Shown here: positions 17,846 to 26,056 of the stretch, piece after piece | Layout: each line of letters starts with the position of its first letter | How positions within the stretch are numbered: the first letter of the stretch is position 1 | From: Glycomyces sambucus | GTDB lineage: Bacteria > Actinomycetota > Actinomycetes > Mycobacteriales > Micromonosporaceae | DNA length: 64,000 nt | Direction: 5' to 3' | NCBI RefSeq assembly: GCF_900102815.1 | Contig: NZ_FNGF01000004.1 | Location: forward strand, 62,001 to 126,000 | The notes under the pieces: generated by a model | Told to the model about the DNA's origin: nothing | Databases searched by the model: none | Seen by the model: only the letters and a program-made list of their open reading frames with translations | Translations under genes and position numbers: made by a program

Positions 17846-18672
17846 AGATCCTCATCAGCGCCGACATGGAGGGCGCGACGGGTGTCACCTGCCCGGCGGA
17901 CGTGCTGCCGGGCGGGCCGGGCTGGGAGCGGATGCGGCCGGTGTTCACCGGTGACGTGAACGCGGCGGTCCAGGGCCTGTTCATGCAGGGCGCGGACGCG
18001 GTGGTGGTGAACGAGGCCCACTGGTCGATGCGCAACCTGCTGCTGGAGCGCCTGGACGCGCGGGCGGCGATGATCACCGGCCGCCACAAGGACCTGTCCA
18101 TGATGGAGGGCGTGCAGCACGGGGACGTCGACGGCGTGGTGTTCCTGGGGTACCACGCGGGGGCCGGGTCCGAAGGGGTGCTGGCGCACACGTACCTGGC
18201 GAACTCGGTCACGGGCGTGTGGCTCGACGGGGTGCGCGCGAGCGAGGGCCGCCTGAACGCGGCGGTGGCCGCCGAGTTCGGGGTCCCGGTCATCATGGTG
18301 ATCGGCGACGACAAGACGATCGAGGACGCGGAGGGCTATGCGCCCGAGGCGGTCGGCGTCCGGGTGAAGACGTGCGTGTCGCGGTACGCGGCGCTGTGCG
18401 ACCCGCCGGAGGTCACGGCCGAGGCGATCGCGGCGGGGGCCGCAGCGGCGGCGTCGCTCGCGGTCAGGCGTGAACCGGTCGTGACCGAGCACCGGGTGGA
18501 GGTCGAGTTCGACGCCGACCACCTGGCGCGCGCGGCGACGGTGGTCCCGGGCGTGGAGGTGTGCGGGGAGCGTCGCATCGGGTACGACTCCCCGACGATG
18601 TACGAGGCGATCCGCTGCTTCAAGGCGGTCACGACGCTGGCGAGCGCGGCGATGGAGGAGGAGTATGGCTGA
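17842..18672 (+). CDS. D-aminopeptidase, M55 family (DppA-like)
   Basis: Zinc D-aminopeptidase, 276 residues, releasing N-terminal D-amino acids from short peptides in the cytoplasm; Bacillus DppA (274 residues) is the model and prefers D-Ala peptides. Metal ligands are conserved: D8 and E10 in ISADMEG, H60 in VVNEAHWS, H105 in LGYHAG and E135 in RASEGRLN. GTG start at 17842 overlaps the ATPase stop. Placement directly behind a Dpp transporter repeats the Bacillus dpp operon and points to import of D-amino-acid-containing peptides, hence peptidoglycan stem peptides. Confidence 0.92.
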   Translation: MKILISADMEGATGVTCPADVLPGGPGWERMRPVFTGDVNAAVQGLFMQGADAVVVNEAHWSMRNLLLERLDARAAMITGRHKDLSMMEGVQHGDVDGVVFLGYHAGAGSEGVLAHTYLANSVTGVWLDGVRASEGRLNAAVAAEFGVPVIMVIGDDKTIEDAEGYAPEAVGVRVKTCVSRYAALCDPPEVTAEAIAAGAAAAASLAVRREPVVTEHRVEVEFDADHLARAATVVPGVEVCGERRIGYDSPTMYEAIRCFKAVTTLASAAMEEEYG

Positions 18673-19957
18673 CGGTCGGGCACTCGAGGAGGTCGTGGCG
18701 TTCACGCGGGACCTGATCCGGATCGACACGACCAACCGGGGCGGGGGCGAGGGGAACGAGCGCGGGGCCGCCGAGTACGCGGCCGCGAAGCTCGCCGAGG
18801 CAGGCTTGGAGCCGGTGGTCGTGGAGAAGGCCCCGAACCGGTCGAACGTGGTGGCGCGGCTGGAGGGCACCGACCCGTCGGCGCCGGCGCTGCTGGTCCA
18901 CGGGCACCTGGACGTGGTGCCGGCCGAGGCCGCCGACTGGACCGTGGACCCGTTCTCGGGTGAGATCGACGACGACGGGATGCTGTGGGGCCGCGGGGCG
19001 ATCGACATGAAGGGCATGGACGCGATGATGCTCGCGGCGGCCCGGTCGTGGGCGCGCGAGGGCGTGCGGCCGCGGCGGTCGATCGTGTTCGCGTTCGTCG
19101 CCGACGAGGAGGCCAGCGCCGAGTACGGGTCGCGGTTCCTCGCCGAGCAGCACGCGGACCTGTTCGCGGGCTGCACCGAGGGCGTCTCGGAGTCGGGCGG
19201 GTTCACGTTCCACAGCGGCGGCATGCGGATCTACCCGATCGCCGCGGGCGAGCGGGGCACGGCGTGGCTGGAGCTGACCGCGCGCGGCCGGGCCGGGCAC
19301 GGGTCGAAGAAGAGCCCGGACAACGCGGTGGTGAAGCTCGCGGCGGCGGTGGCGCGGATCGGCGCGCACGAGTGGCCGCTGCGGGTCACGCCCGTGGTGG
19401 AGGCGGCGGTGACGGAGCTGGCGGCGCTGCACGGCGTCGAGCCCGACTTCGCGGACCTGTCGGGCCTGGGCGAGGCGGCGCAGCTGGTCGAGGCGACCCT
19501 GCGCAACAGCGCGAACCCGACGGTCCTGGAGGCGGGCTACAAGGTGAACGTGGTGCCCGAGCACGCCCGCGCCGAGGTGGACGGCCGGGTGGTGCCCGGC
19601 GGCGACGCCGAGTTCGAGGCGACCATGGACGAGCTGTGCGGGCCGGACGTGGCGTGGCGGTACGCGCACCGGGACCGGCCGCTGACGGCGCCGGTGGACT
19701 CGCCGACGTTCGCGGCGATGCGCGCGGCGGTGAAGAAGTACGACCCGGAGGGGCACCCGGTGCCGTTCTGCATGTCGGGCGGGACCGACGCGAAGCAGTT
19801 CTCGCGCCTGGGGATCACCGGGTACGGGTTCTCGCCGCTGGCGCTGCCGCCCGAGTTCGGGTACGGGAAGCTCGCGCACGGCGTGGACGAGCGGGTCCCG
19901 GTCGAGGGGCTCCGGTTCGGCCTGCGGGTCCTGGACGACTTCCTGCTCAACGCTTAG
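18665..19957 (+). CDS. M20-family metallopeptidase
   Basis: 430-residue cytoplasmic di-zinc amidohydrolase/peptidase of the M20 (ArgE/DapE/CPG2) family. Catalytic motifs: LLVHGHLDVVPA with H81 and D83, GRGAIDMKG with D114 as bridging ligand, ADEEAS with general base E148 and ligand E149, and a C-terminal GGTDAKQFSRLGITGYGF. Likely cleaves dipeptides or N-acyl amino acids produced from imported peptides; exact substrate unknown. The ATG overlaps the D-aminopeptidase gene by 8 bp, so it belongs to the same operon. Confidence 0.92.
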   Translation: MADGRALEEVVAFTRDLIRIDTTNRGGGEGNERGAAEYAAAKLAEAGLEPVVVEKAPNRSNVVARLEGTDPSAPALLVHGHLDVVPAEAADWTVDPFSGEIDDDGMLWGRGAIDMKGMDAMMLAAARSWAREGVRPRRSIVFAFVADEEASAEYGSRFLAEQHADLFAGCTEGVSESGGFTFHSGGMRIYPIAAGERGTAWLELTARGRAGHGSKKSPDNAVVKLAAAVARIGAHEWPLRVTPVVEAAVTELAALHGVEPDFADLSGLGEAAQLVEATLRNSANPTVLEAGYKVNVVPEHARAEVDGRVVPGGDAEFEATMDELCGPDVAWRYAHRDRPLTAPVDSPTFAAMRAAVKKYDPEGHPVPFCMSGGTDAKQFSRLGITGYGFSPLALPPEFGYGKLAHGVDERVPVEGLRFGLRVLDDFLLNA

Positions 19958-19965
19958 GAGACGAC

Positions 19966-21945
19966 GTGAAGCGAACCCCGTACGGCGCCTGGGACTCCCC
20001 CATCGGCACGGACCTGGTCGCCGCCTCGGACGGCAGGCCGGGGTTCCTCGGCGCCGTCGGCGGCGAGCTGTGGTGGACCGAGCCGCGCCCGTCCGAGGGA
20101 GGGCGGCGGGCCCTGGTGCGGCGCAAGGAGGACGGCACCACCGAGACGGTGCTGGCGGCGCCGTGGAACGTGCGCAGCCGGGTCCACGAGTACGGCGGCC
20201 GCCCGTGGGCGGGCGCGATCTCCGACGATGGCGACCCGATCGTGGTCTTCGCGAACTACGCCGACCAGCGCCTGTACGTGCACCTGCCCGAGCGCTGGGA
20301 CGAGCCGCTGCCGGTGACGCCGGCGCCGGCGGTCCCGGGGGCGCTGCGGTGGTCGGAGCCCGTGATCGACCTGGAGCGGTTCGAGGCGTGGGCGGTCCTG
20401 GAGGAGCACACCGGGCCGAACCCGACCGACGTGCGGCGCGTGATCGCCGCGGTGGACCTGACCCGCTACGGGGACGACGCGAAGGTCCGCGAGCTCACCG
20501 ACGACGCGTACCGGTTCCTCGCCTGCCCCCGGATCAGCCCGAGCGGCGGCGGGATCGCGTGGATCGCCTGGAACCACCCGCACATGCCGTGGGACGAGAC
20601 CGAGCTGCGGGTCGCCGAGATCACCGCCGACGGGGAGCTGGCCGAGGCCCGCACCGTCACCGGGGGCGGCGGCGAGTCGATCGCGCAGGTCGAGTGGACC
20701 CGCGACGACACGCTCGTGTTCGCCGGGGACCGCACCGGCTGGTGGAACCTGCACTGGATCGACCCGCACACCGGCGAGCGCGGGGCGGTCCTGGAGGCCG
20801 AGGCCGAGTTCGCAGGTCCCCTGTGGACGCTCGGGTCGCAGTGGTTCCAGATCCTCGCCAGCGGCGACATCGCCGCCGTCCACGGCAAGGGCGAAGGGCG
20901 CCTGGGGATCTTCGACGCGTGGGAGCGGCGGATGAACCTCGTCGAGGGCCCGTGGACGGACTGGGCGCCGGGGCTCGCCGCGCTCGGCGACACCGTGTAC
21001 GGCCTGGCCGCGAGCCCGCACACCGGCTACGAGGTGGTCGAGGTCGACTCCCGCACCGGCGCCGCGAAGGTGGTGGCCGCCGAGCACGTGGACCGGGTCG
21101 ACCCCGCGTACCTGCCGGTGCCGCAGGACCGGGTGTTCACCGGTCCGGGCGGGCGCGAGATCCACGCCCACGTCTACCCGCCGCGCAACCCGCTCCACGA
21201 AGGGCCCGAGGGCGAGCGGCCCCCGTACGCCGTGTGGGTCCACGGCGGGCCCACCAGCGGCGTGCGGGCCGTGCTCGACATGGAGCTGGCGTACTTCACG
21301 TCCCGGGGCATCGGCGTCGTGGAGGTGAACTACGGCGGGTCGACCGGGTACGGGCGGGCCTACCGGGAGCGGCTGCGCGAGGCGTGGGGCGAGGTCGACG
21401 TCGAGGACTGCGCGGCGGTCGCCAGGGCGCTCGCGGCCTCGGGCGAGGCGGACGCGGGGCGGATCGCGATCCGCGGCGGCAGCGCCGGGGGCTGGACCTC
21501 CGCGGCGTCGCTCGCCTCCCCTGCGGCGCAGGGGGTGTACGCGTGCGCGGTGGTGAAGTACCCGATCCTGGACCTGTCGCTGTGGAGCGGCGACGACACG
21601 CACGACTTCGAGTCCCAGTACGTGTACTCGCTCGTGGGCGGGCCGGAGGTGCTGGAGGAGCGGTCGGTCGAGCGGTCCCCGGTGCACCACGCCGGGCGGA
21701 TCGAGGTCCCGTTCCTGCTCCTCCAGGGCCTGGAGGACGAGATCTGCCCGCCCGCGCAGGCCGAGCTGCTGCTGGAGCGCATCGCGGGCCGCGGGGTGCC
21801 GCACGCGTACCGGACCTACGAGGGCGAGCAGCACGGGTTCCGGCGGGCCGAGACCATCGCCGACGCCGTGCTCGCCGAGCACGCCCTGTACGCGGAGGTC
21901 TTCGGGTTCGAGGGGCCCGGCTTCGACCTGGGGCTGGCGCCGTGA
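19966..21945 (+). CDS. S9 prolyl-oligopeptidase-family serine peptidase
   Basis: 659-residue cytoplasmic peptidase or acylaminoacyl-peptidase. An N-terminal beta-propeller (about 1-390) gates the alpha/beta-hydrolase domain, which carries the catalytic triad S506 (GGSAGG), D591 (LEDEICPP) and H623 (GEQHGF), plus the oxyanion motif VWVHGGPTSG. Propellers restrict such enzymes to short peptides. GTG start at 19966 is supported by AGGAG 5 nt upstream; 8 bp after the M20 gene. Together with the D-aminopeptidase, M20 and LD-carboxypeptidase it forms a cytoplasmic peptide-degrading set behind the importer. Confidence 0.92.
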   Translation: MKRTPYGAWDSPIGTDLVAASDGRPGFLGAVGGELWWTEPRPSEGGRRALVRRKEDGTTETVLAAPWNVRSRVHEYGGRPWAGAISDDGDPIVVFANYADQRLYVHLPERWDEPLPVTPAPAVPGALRWSEPVIDLERFEAWAVLEEHTGPNPTDVRRVIAAVDLTRYGDDAKVRELTDDAYRFLACPRISPSGGGIAWIAWNHPHMPWDETELRVAEITADGELAEARTVTGGGGESIAQVEWTRDDTLVFAGDRTGWWNLHWIDPHTGERGAVLEAEAEFAGPLWTLGSQWFQILASGDIAAVHGKGEGRLGIFDAWERRMNLVEGPWTDWAPGLAALGDTVYGLAASPHTGYEVVEVDSRTGAAKVVAAEHVDRVDPAYLPVPQDRVFTGPGGREIHAHVYPPRNPLHEGPEGERPPYAVWVHGGPTSGVRAVLDMELAYFTSRGIGVVEVNYGGSTGYGRAYRERLREAWGEVDVEDCAAVARALAASGEADAGRIAIRGGSAGGWTSAASLASPAAQGVYACAVVKYPILDLSLWSGDDTHDFESQYVYSLVGGPEVLEERSVERSPVHHAGRIEVPFLLLQGLEDEICPPAQAELLLERIAGRGVPHAYRTYEGEQHGFRRAETIADAVLAEHALYAEVFGFEGPGFDLGLAP

Positions 21946-22859
21946 CCCCGCTGCACCGGCCGCGCCGGCTCGTCCCCGGCGACCGGGTCGCCGTCGTCTC
22001 CCCCGCCGGGCCGACCCCGCCCGCGAACCTCGAAGCGGGACTGGGGGTCCTGCGCTCGTGGGGTCTGGAGCCGGTCCTGGCGCCGCACGCGGCGGCGCAG
22101 GGCGCGTACCTGGCCGGGAGCGACGCCGAGCGGGCCGCGGACTTCGAGGCCGCGTGGGCCGACCCGTCGTTCGCGGCCGTGGTCTGCGCGAGGGGCGGCT
22201 ACGGGGCGCAGCGGATGCTCGACCGCGTCGACTGGGTCCGCCTGCGCGGGGCCGAGCCGAAGGCGTTCGTCGGCTTCAGCGACATCACCGCCGTGCACGA
22301 GGCGATCGCGCTCAACCTCGGCACCGCCACGGTCCACGGCCCCATGCCGGGCTGGTCGGCGTTCGTCGCCGACGCGGCGATGCGCGAGCACCTGCGGCTG
22401 ACGCTGTTCGAGCCCGAACGCGTGCAGACGCTCGCGCCGCCGGGCGCGAAGGCGATCGTCGGCGGGACGGCGGAAGGCGTGACCGTGGGCGGGACGCTGA
22501 CGCTGCTGGCCTCGGGGATCGGCACCGCCGAGCACCGGGAGAGCCTCTCGGGAGCCCTGCTGCTCCTGGAGGACGTCGGGGAGGCGCCGTACCGGCTCGA
22601 CCGGGCCCTGACGCAGCTGCTGCGGGCCGGATGGTTCGACGGGGTCGCCGGGGTGGTCCTCGGATCGTGGACCGACTGCGGGCCCGAGGCGGAGGTCCGG
22701 GCCCTGTTCGAGGACCTCCTCGGGGGCCTCGGCGTGCCGGTGGCGTGGGACTTCGGGTTCGGGCACTGCCCCGGTTCACTCTCGGTGCCGTTGGGGCTCA
22801 AAGGGGTCCTCGACGCCGACGCCGGGACGCTCCAGTTCGGAGCCCCCGCGCTGCGCTGA
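21942..22859 (+). CDS. LD-carboxypeptidase, S66 family
   Basis: 305-residue cytoplasmic serine peptidase of the LdcA/MccF family. LdcA removes the terminal D-Ala from murein tetrapeptides during recycling. Nucleophile S113 in VGFSDIT, catalytic Glu in LLLEDVGEAPYRLDR (E210 or E214 by alignment) and H275 in FGFGHCPG form the Ser-Glu-His triad; the N-terminal VAVVSPAGP motif is typical. GTG start overlaps the S9 peptidase stop by 4 bp. The related MccF hydrolases cleave microcin C-type compounds, so self-immunity is an alternative, but the operon favours cell-wall peptide recycling. Confidence 0.9.
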   Translation: MTPLHRPRRLVPGDRVAVVSPAGPTPPANLEAGLGVLRSWGLEPVLAPHAAAQGAYLAGSDAERAADFEAAWADPSFAAVVCARGGYGAQRMLDRVDWVRLRGAEPKAFVGFSDITAVHEAIALNLGTATVHGPMPGWSAFVADAAMREHLRLTLFEPERVQTLAPPGAKAIVGGTAEGVTVGGTLTLLASGIGTAEHRESLSGALLLLEDVGEAPYRLDRALTQLLRAGWFDGVAGVVLGSWTDCGPEAEVRALFEDLLGGLGVPVAWDFGFGHCPGSLSVPLGLKGVLDADAGTLQFGAPALR

Positions 22860-22987
22860 GGCCGGCCGCGCCAGTTCTGAAAATTCTCTCCGTAGTCTTG
22901 CCTTCACATGAAATCTTCTGCCAGGATGAGCGGATCGGGCAAACCCCATCGAATGAGCCCCGGATCCGCACAGACTGGAGTCGCCCC

Positions 22988-24772
22988 ATGGAGACGCATC
23001 CCCGCCGGACCGTGCTCGCGGCAGCCCTCGGCGCCGCCGCGGCGGCGGCCGCCGCAGGCACCGCGCAGGCGCACGGCGGCCACGGCGACCGCGACGAGCG
23101 CCGCTTCGTCAAGCGCCGCCTCAAGGCCATGAGCCTGGAGGAGAAGGTCGGCCAGCTCTTCACCACCTACGCCTACGGGCAGACCGCCGACACCGCGGTC
23201 GCCGCCGACGTCGCGAGCAACCAGGCCGCGCACGGGGTCGACAACGCCGCCGAACTCGTGCGGACCTACCACCTCGGCGGGATCATCTACTTCGCCTGGT
23301 CGAACAACGTCGCGAACCCCGACCAGATCACGGCCCTCTCCAACGGCCTCCAGGACGCGGCCCTCGACGGCTGCGGCACGCCCCTGTTCATCGCCACCGA
23401 CCAGGAGCACGGCCTCGTCACCCGCATCGGCCCGCCCGCGACCCAACTCCCCGGGGCGATGGCCCTCGGCGCCACCCACGACCCCGAGGCCGCCCGCGCC
23501 GCGGCCGTCGTCGCCGGGACCGAGCTGCGCGCGATGGGCCTGAACCAGAACTTCGCGCCCGACGCCGACGTCAACGTCAACCCCGCCAACCCCGTGATCG
23601 GCGTGCGCTCCTTCGGGTCCGACGGCGAGCACGTCGCGGCCTTCGTTGCCGCCCAGGTCGAGGGCTACCAGGCGCGCGGCGACCTCGCCGCCACCGTCAA
23701 GCACTTCCCCGGGCACGGCGACACCGAGGACGACAGCCACAGCGAGCTGCCGCGGATCGACCACACCTACGAGGAGTGGCGCGAGATCGACGCCCCGCCG
23801 TTCCGCGCCGCCATCGAGTCCGGCGTCGACCTCGTGATGACCGCGCACATCCAGTTCCCCGCCCTCGACGCCTCCCTGCGGCCCGCGACGCTGTCGGAGG
23901 AGATCCTCACCGGGCTGCTGCGCGACGAGCTCGGCTACGACGGGGTCGTCATCACCGACTCCCTGCGCATGGAGGGCGTGCGCAACGGCTACGGCGACGA
24001 CCGCATCCCCGTCCTCGCGCTCCTCGCCGGCGCCGACATCCTGCTCATGCCCGAGCACATCGACATCGCCTACAGCGCGGTGCTCGCGGCCGTCCGCGGC
24101 GGCGAGCTCTCCCGCCGGCGCATCGACGAGTCGGTCACCCGCATCCTCGGCCTGAAGTACCGGCTCGGCCTGTTCGGCGACCCGTACGCCGACCCCGCAC
24201 TCGTCGACGACGTCGTGGGCGTCCCGGCGAGCCTCGAAGCGGCCCAGGCGCTCTCGGACCGGACCACGACCCTCGTCACCAACGACGGCACCCTCCCGGT
24301 GCCCACCGACGGCGGCTCGGTGCTCGTCACCGGATGGGGCGCGACCACCGTCCCGCGGATCGCCGCCGAGTTCACCAACCGCGGCTGGAGCCCCGCGAGC
24401 CTGGTCACCGGCGCCGCGCCCACCCAGGCGCAGATCGACGCGGCCGTGGCCGCCGCCGCGGGCAAGGGCCTGGTCGTGGTCTCCACCAACAACACCAAGC
24501 TCAACCCCGGCCAGGTGTCCCTCGTGGCGGCGCTCGCGGCCACCGGCGTCCCGGTCGTCGCCCTCGGCGTCCAGAACCCCTACGACATCGCGTACCTCGG
24601 CGACCACCCCAACGCCTACCTCGCGACCTACTCGTACTCCCTCGACGGCCTCGAATCGGCCGTCCACGCGATCCTCGGCTCGGTCAACCCCGCCGGACGC
24701 CTGCCGGTCGACATCCCCACCGCCGACGGCACCGGGATCCTGTTCCCGTTCGGCCACGGCCTGAGCTACTAG
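22988..24772 (+). CDS. nagZ: Exported beta-N-acetylglucosaminidase NagZ (GH3)
   Basis: 594-residue GH3 enzyme removing non-reducing-end GlcNAc from muropeptides. N-terminus has a Tat-like signal (RRTVL plus an Ala-rich core, cleavage near AQA-HG at 28). The NagZ catalytic loop KHFPGHGDTEDDSH at 238-251 supplies the Asp-His acid/base pair and D324 in VVITDSLRMEG is the nucleophile. A second domain of about 200 residues follows, as in the two-domain Bacillus enzyme, ending with FPFGHGLSY. The frame is open far upstream but ATG 22988, with GGAG 8 nt before, begins the signal peptide. Only 10 bp precede the NamZ gene, matching the nagZ-namZ adjacency of Bacillus. Confidence 0.92.
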   Translation: METHPRRTVLAAALGAAAAAAAAGTAQAHGGHGDRDERRFVKRRLKAMSLEEKVGQLFTTYAYGQTADTAVAADVASNQAAHGVDNAAELVRTYHLGGIIYFAWSNNVANPDQITALSNGLQDAALDGCGTPLFIATDQEHGLVTRIGPPATQLPGAMALGATHDPEAARAAAVVAGTELRAMGLNQNFAPDADVNVNPANPVIGVRSFGSDGEHVAAFVAAQVEGYQARGDLAATVKHFPGHGDTEDDSHSELPRIDHTYEEWREIDAPPFRAAIESGVDLVMTAHIQFPALDASLRPATLSEEILTGLLRDELGYDGVVITDSLRMEGVRNGYGDDRIPVLALLAGADILLMPEHIDIAYSAVLAAVRGGELSRRRIDESVTRILGLKYRLGLFGDPYADPALVDDVVGVPASLEAAQALSDRTTTLVTNDGTLPVPTDGGSVLVTGWGATTVPRIAAEFTNRGWSPASLVTGAAPTQAQIDAAVAAAAGKGLVVVSTNNTKLNPGQVSLVAALAATGVPVVALGVQNPYDIAYLGDHPNAYLATYSYSLDGLESAVHAILGSVNPAGRLPVDIPTADGTGILFPFGHGLSY

Positions 24773-24782
24773 GAGGCGCGCA

Positions 24783-26033
24783 GTGAAACGCAGGACGGTC
24801 ATCGGCGGCGCCGCCGCAGGCGCCGCGCTCGCACTCGGCACCGGCGCCTCGGCCGCCGCCCACGGCGGACGGCGGGTCCGCACCGGCGTGGAGGTCCTCG
24901 CCCGCAAGGACTTCCGCGAACTCTCCGGCCAGAGGGTCGGCGTCATCTCCAACCCGACCGGCGTGCTCCCGGACCTGAGCCACGAAGTGGACCTCATGCA
25001 CGCCAGCGGCAAGGTCGACATCGCGGCGGTCTTCGGGCCCGAGCACGGCTTCCGCGGCGTCTCCCAGGCCGGCGAGGGCGAGGACTTCTTCCTCGACGCC
25101 AAGACCGGCCTGCCGGTGTACAACGCCTACAACGACATGGACCGCATGGCCGAGGTCTTCGCCGAGACCGGGATCGAGACCGTGGTCTTCGACATCCAGG
25201 ACGTCGGCGCCCGCTTCTACACCTACATCTGGACCATGTACCTCGCCATGGAGGCCGCCGGGCAGCTCGGCCTGCGGTTCGTGGTCCTCGACCGGCCCAA
25301 CCCCGGGTCCGCGCTCGCCGCCAGCGGGCCGGTCCTCCACCCCGAGCACGCCACGTTCGTGGGCCTCAAGCCCATCGCCCAGCGCCACGGCATGACCGTG
25401 GGCGAGCTCGCGAAGCTGTTCAACGGCGAGTTCCTGGCGGCCCCCGTCGACCTGACGGTGGTGAAGATGGAGGGCTGGCGCCGCGGCATGTACTTCGAGG
25501 ACACCGGGCTGCCGTGGGTGGCCCCGTCCCCGAACATGCCCACCGTGAACACGGCCGTCGCCTACCCGGGCACGTGCCTGTTCGAGGCCACCGCGCTCTC
25601 GGAGGGGCGCGGCACCACCAAGCCCTTCGAGTTCCTCGGCGCGCCCGAGATCGACCACGCGTGGTCGGAGTCGCTGGAGGGGCTCCCGGGCGCTTACTTC
25701 CGTGAAGCGTATTTCACCCCCACATTCTCGAAATGGTCCGGAAAGGTCTGCGGCGGGGTCGAAGTGCAAGTCACCCGCAGGGATGAATTCGATCCGATCA
25801 GGACGGCGCTGGCGATGATCGTCGCCCAGCGCCGGGCCTTCCCGCAGTACGGCTGGCGGTCGCAGGACGTGACGTCGTTCTGGCTGGACAAGCTGTCGGG
25901 GAACCAGGCCGTGCGCCTCGCGATCGAGGCCGGCGCCGACGTCGACGAGGTGGCGTCGGTCTGGACCGACGAATTGGATGCGTTTTCCGAGCAAAGAGAG
26001 TCGTACTTGCTCTATCGCGGCACCGCTCAGTGA
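24783..26033 (+). CDS. namZ: Exported exo-beta-N-acetylmuramidase NamZ (DUF1343, GH171)
   Basis: 416-residue protein of the DUF1343 family; its Bacillus member YbbC/NamZ cleaves MurNAc from the non-reducing end of peptidoglycan after NagZ has removed GlcNAc. Tat signal KRRTVIGG with Ala-rich core (1-27). Family motifs: GVISNPTGV, FGPEHGFRG, FDIQDVGARFYTY, VVLDRPNP and VAPSPNMPT. GTG start 10 bp after nagZ with AGGAGG upstream. Codon use relaxes locally: codons at about 25700-25800 and the last 20 codons use GAA, TAT, AAA, TTG, AGA and TTT, unlike the rest of the gene. Confidence 0.9.
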   Translation: MKRRTVIGGAAAGAALALGTGASAAAHGGRRVRTGVEVLARKDFRELSGQRVGVISNPTGVLPDLSHEVDLMHASGKVDIAAVFGPEHGFRGVSQAGEGEDFFLDAKTGLPVYNAYNDMDRMAEVFAETGIETVVFDIQDVGARFYTYIWTMYLAMEAAGQLGLRFVVLDRPNPGSALAASGPVLHPEHATFVGLKPIAQRHGMTVGELAKLFNGEFLAAPVDLTVVKMEGWRRGMYFEDTGLPWVAPSPNMPTVNTAVAYPGTCLFEATALSEGRGTTKPFEFLGAPEIDHAWSESLEGLPGAYFREAYFTPTFSKWSGKVCGGVEVQVTRRDEFDPIRTALAMIVAQRRAFPQYGWRSQDVTSFWLDKLSGNQAVRLAIEAGADVDEVASVWTDELDAFSEQRESYLLYRGTAQ

Positions 26034-26056
26034 TGGCACGATAACCAGGAGACACG

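Noticed and set aside
15514-19224. 1,236-codon minus-strand frame under the peptide operon
   Set aside because: Ser/Thr/Arg/His-rich antisense of five genes with good family motifs; a typical GC-rich shadow frame.
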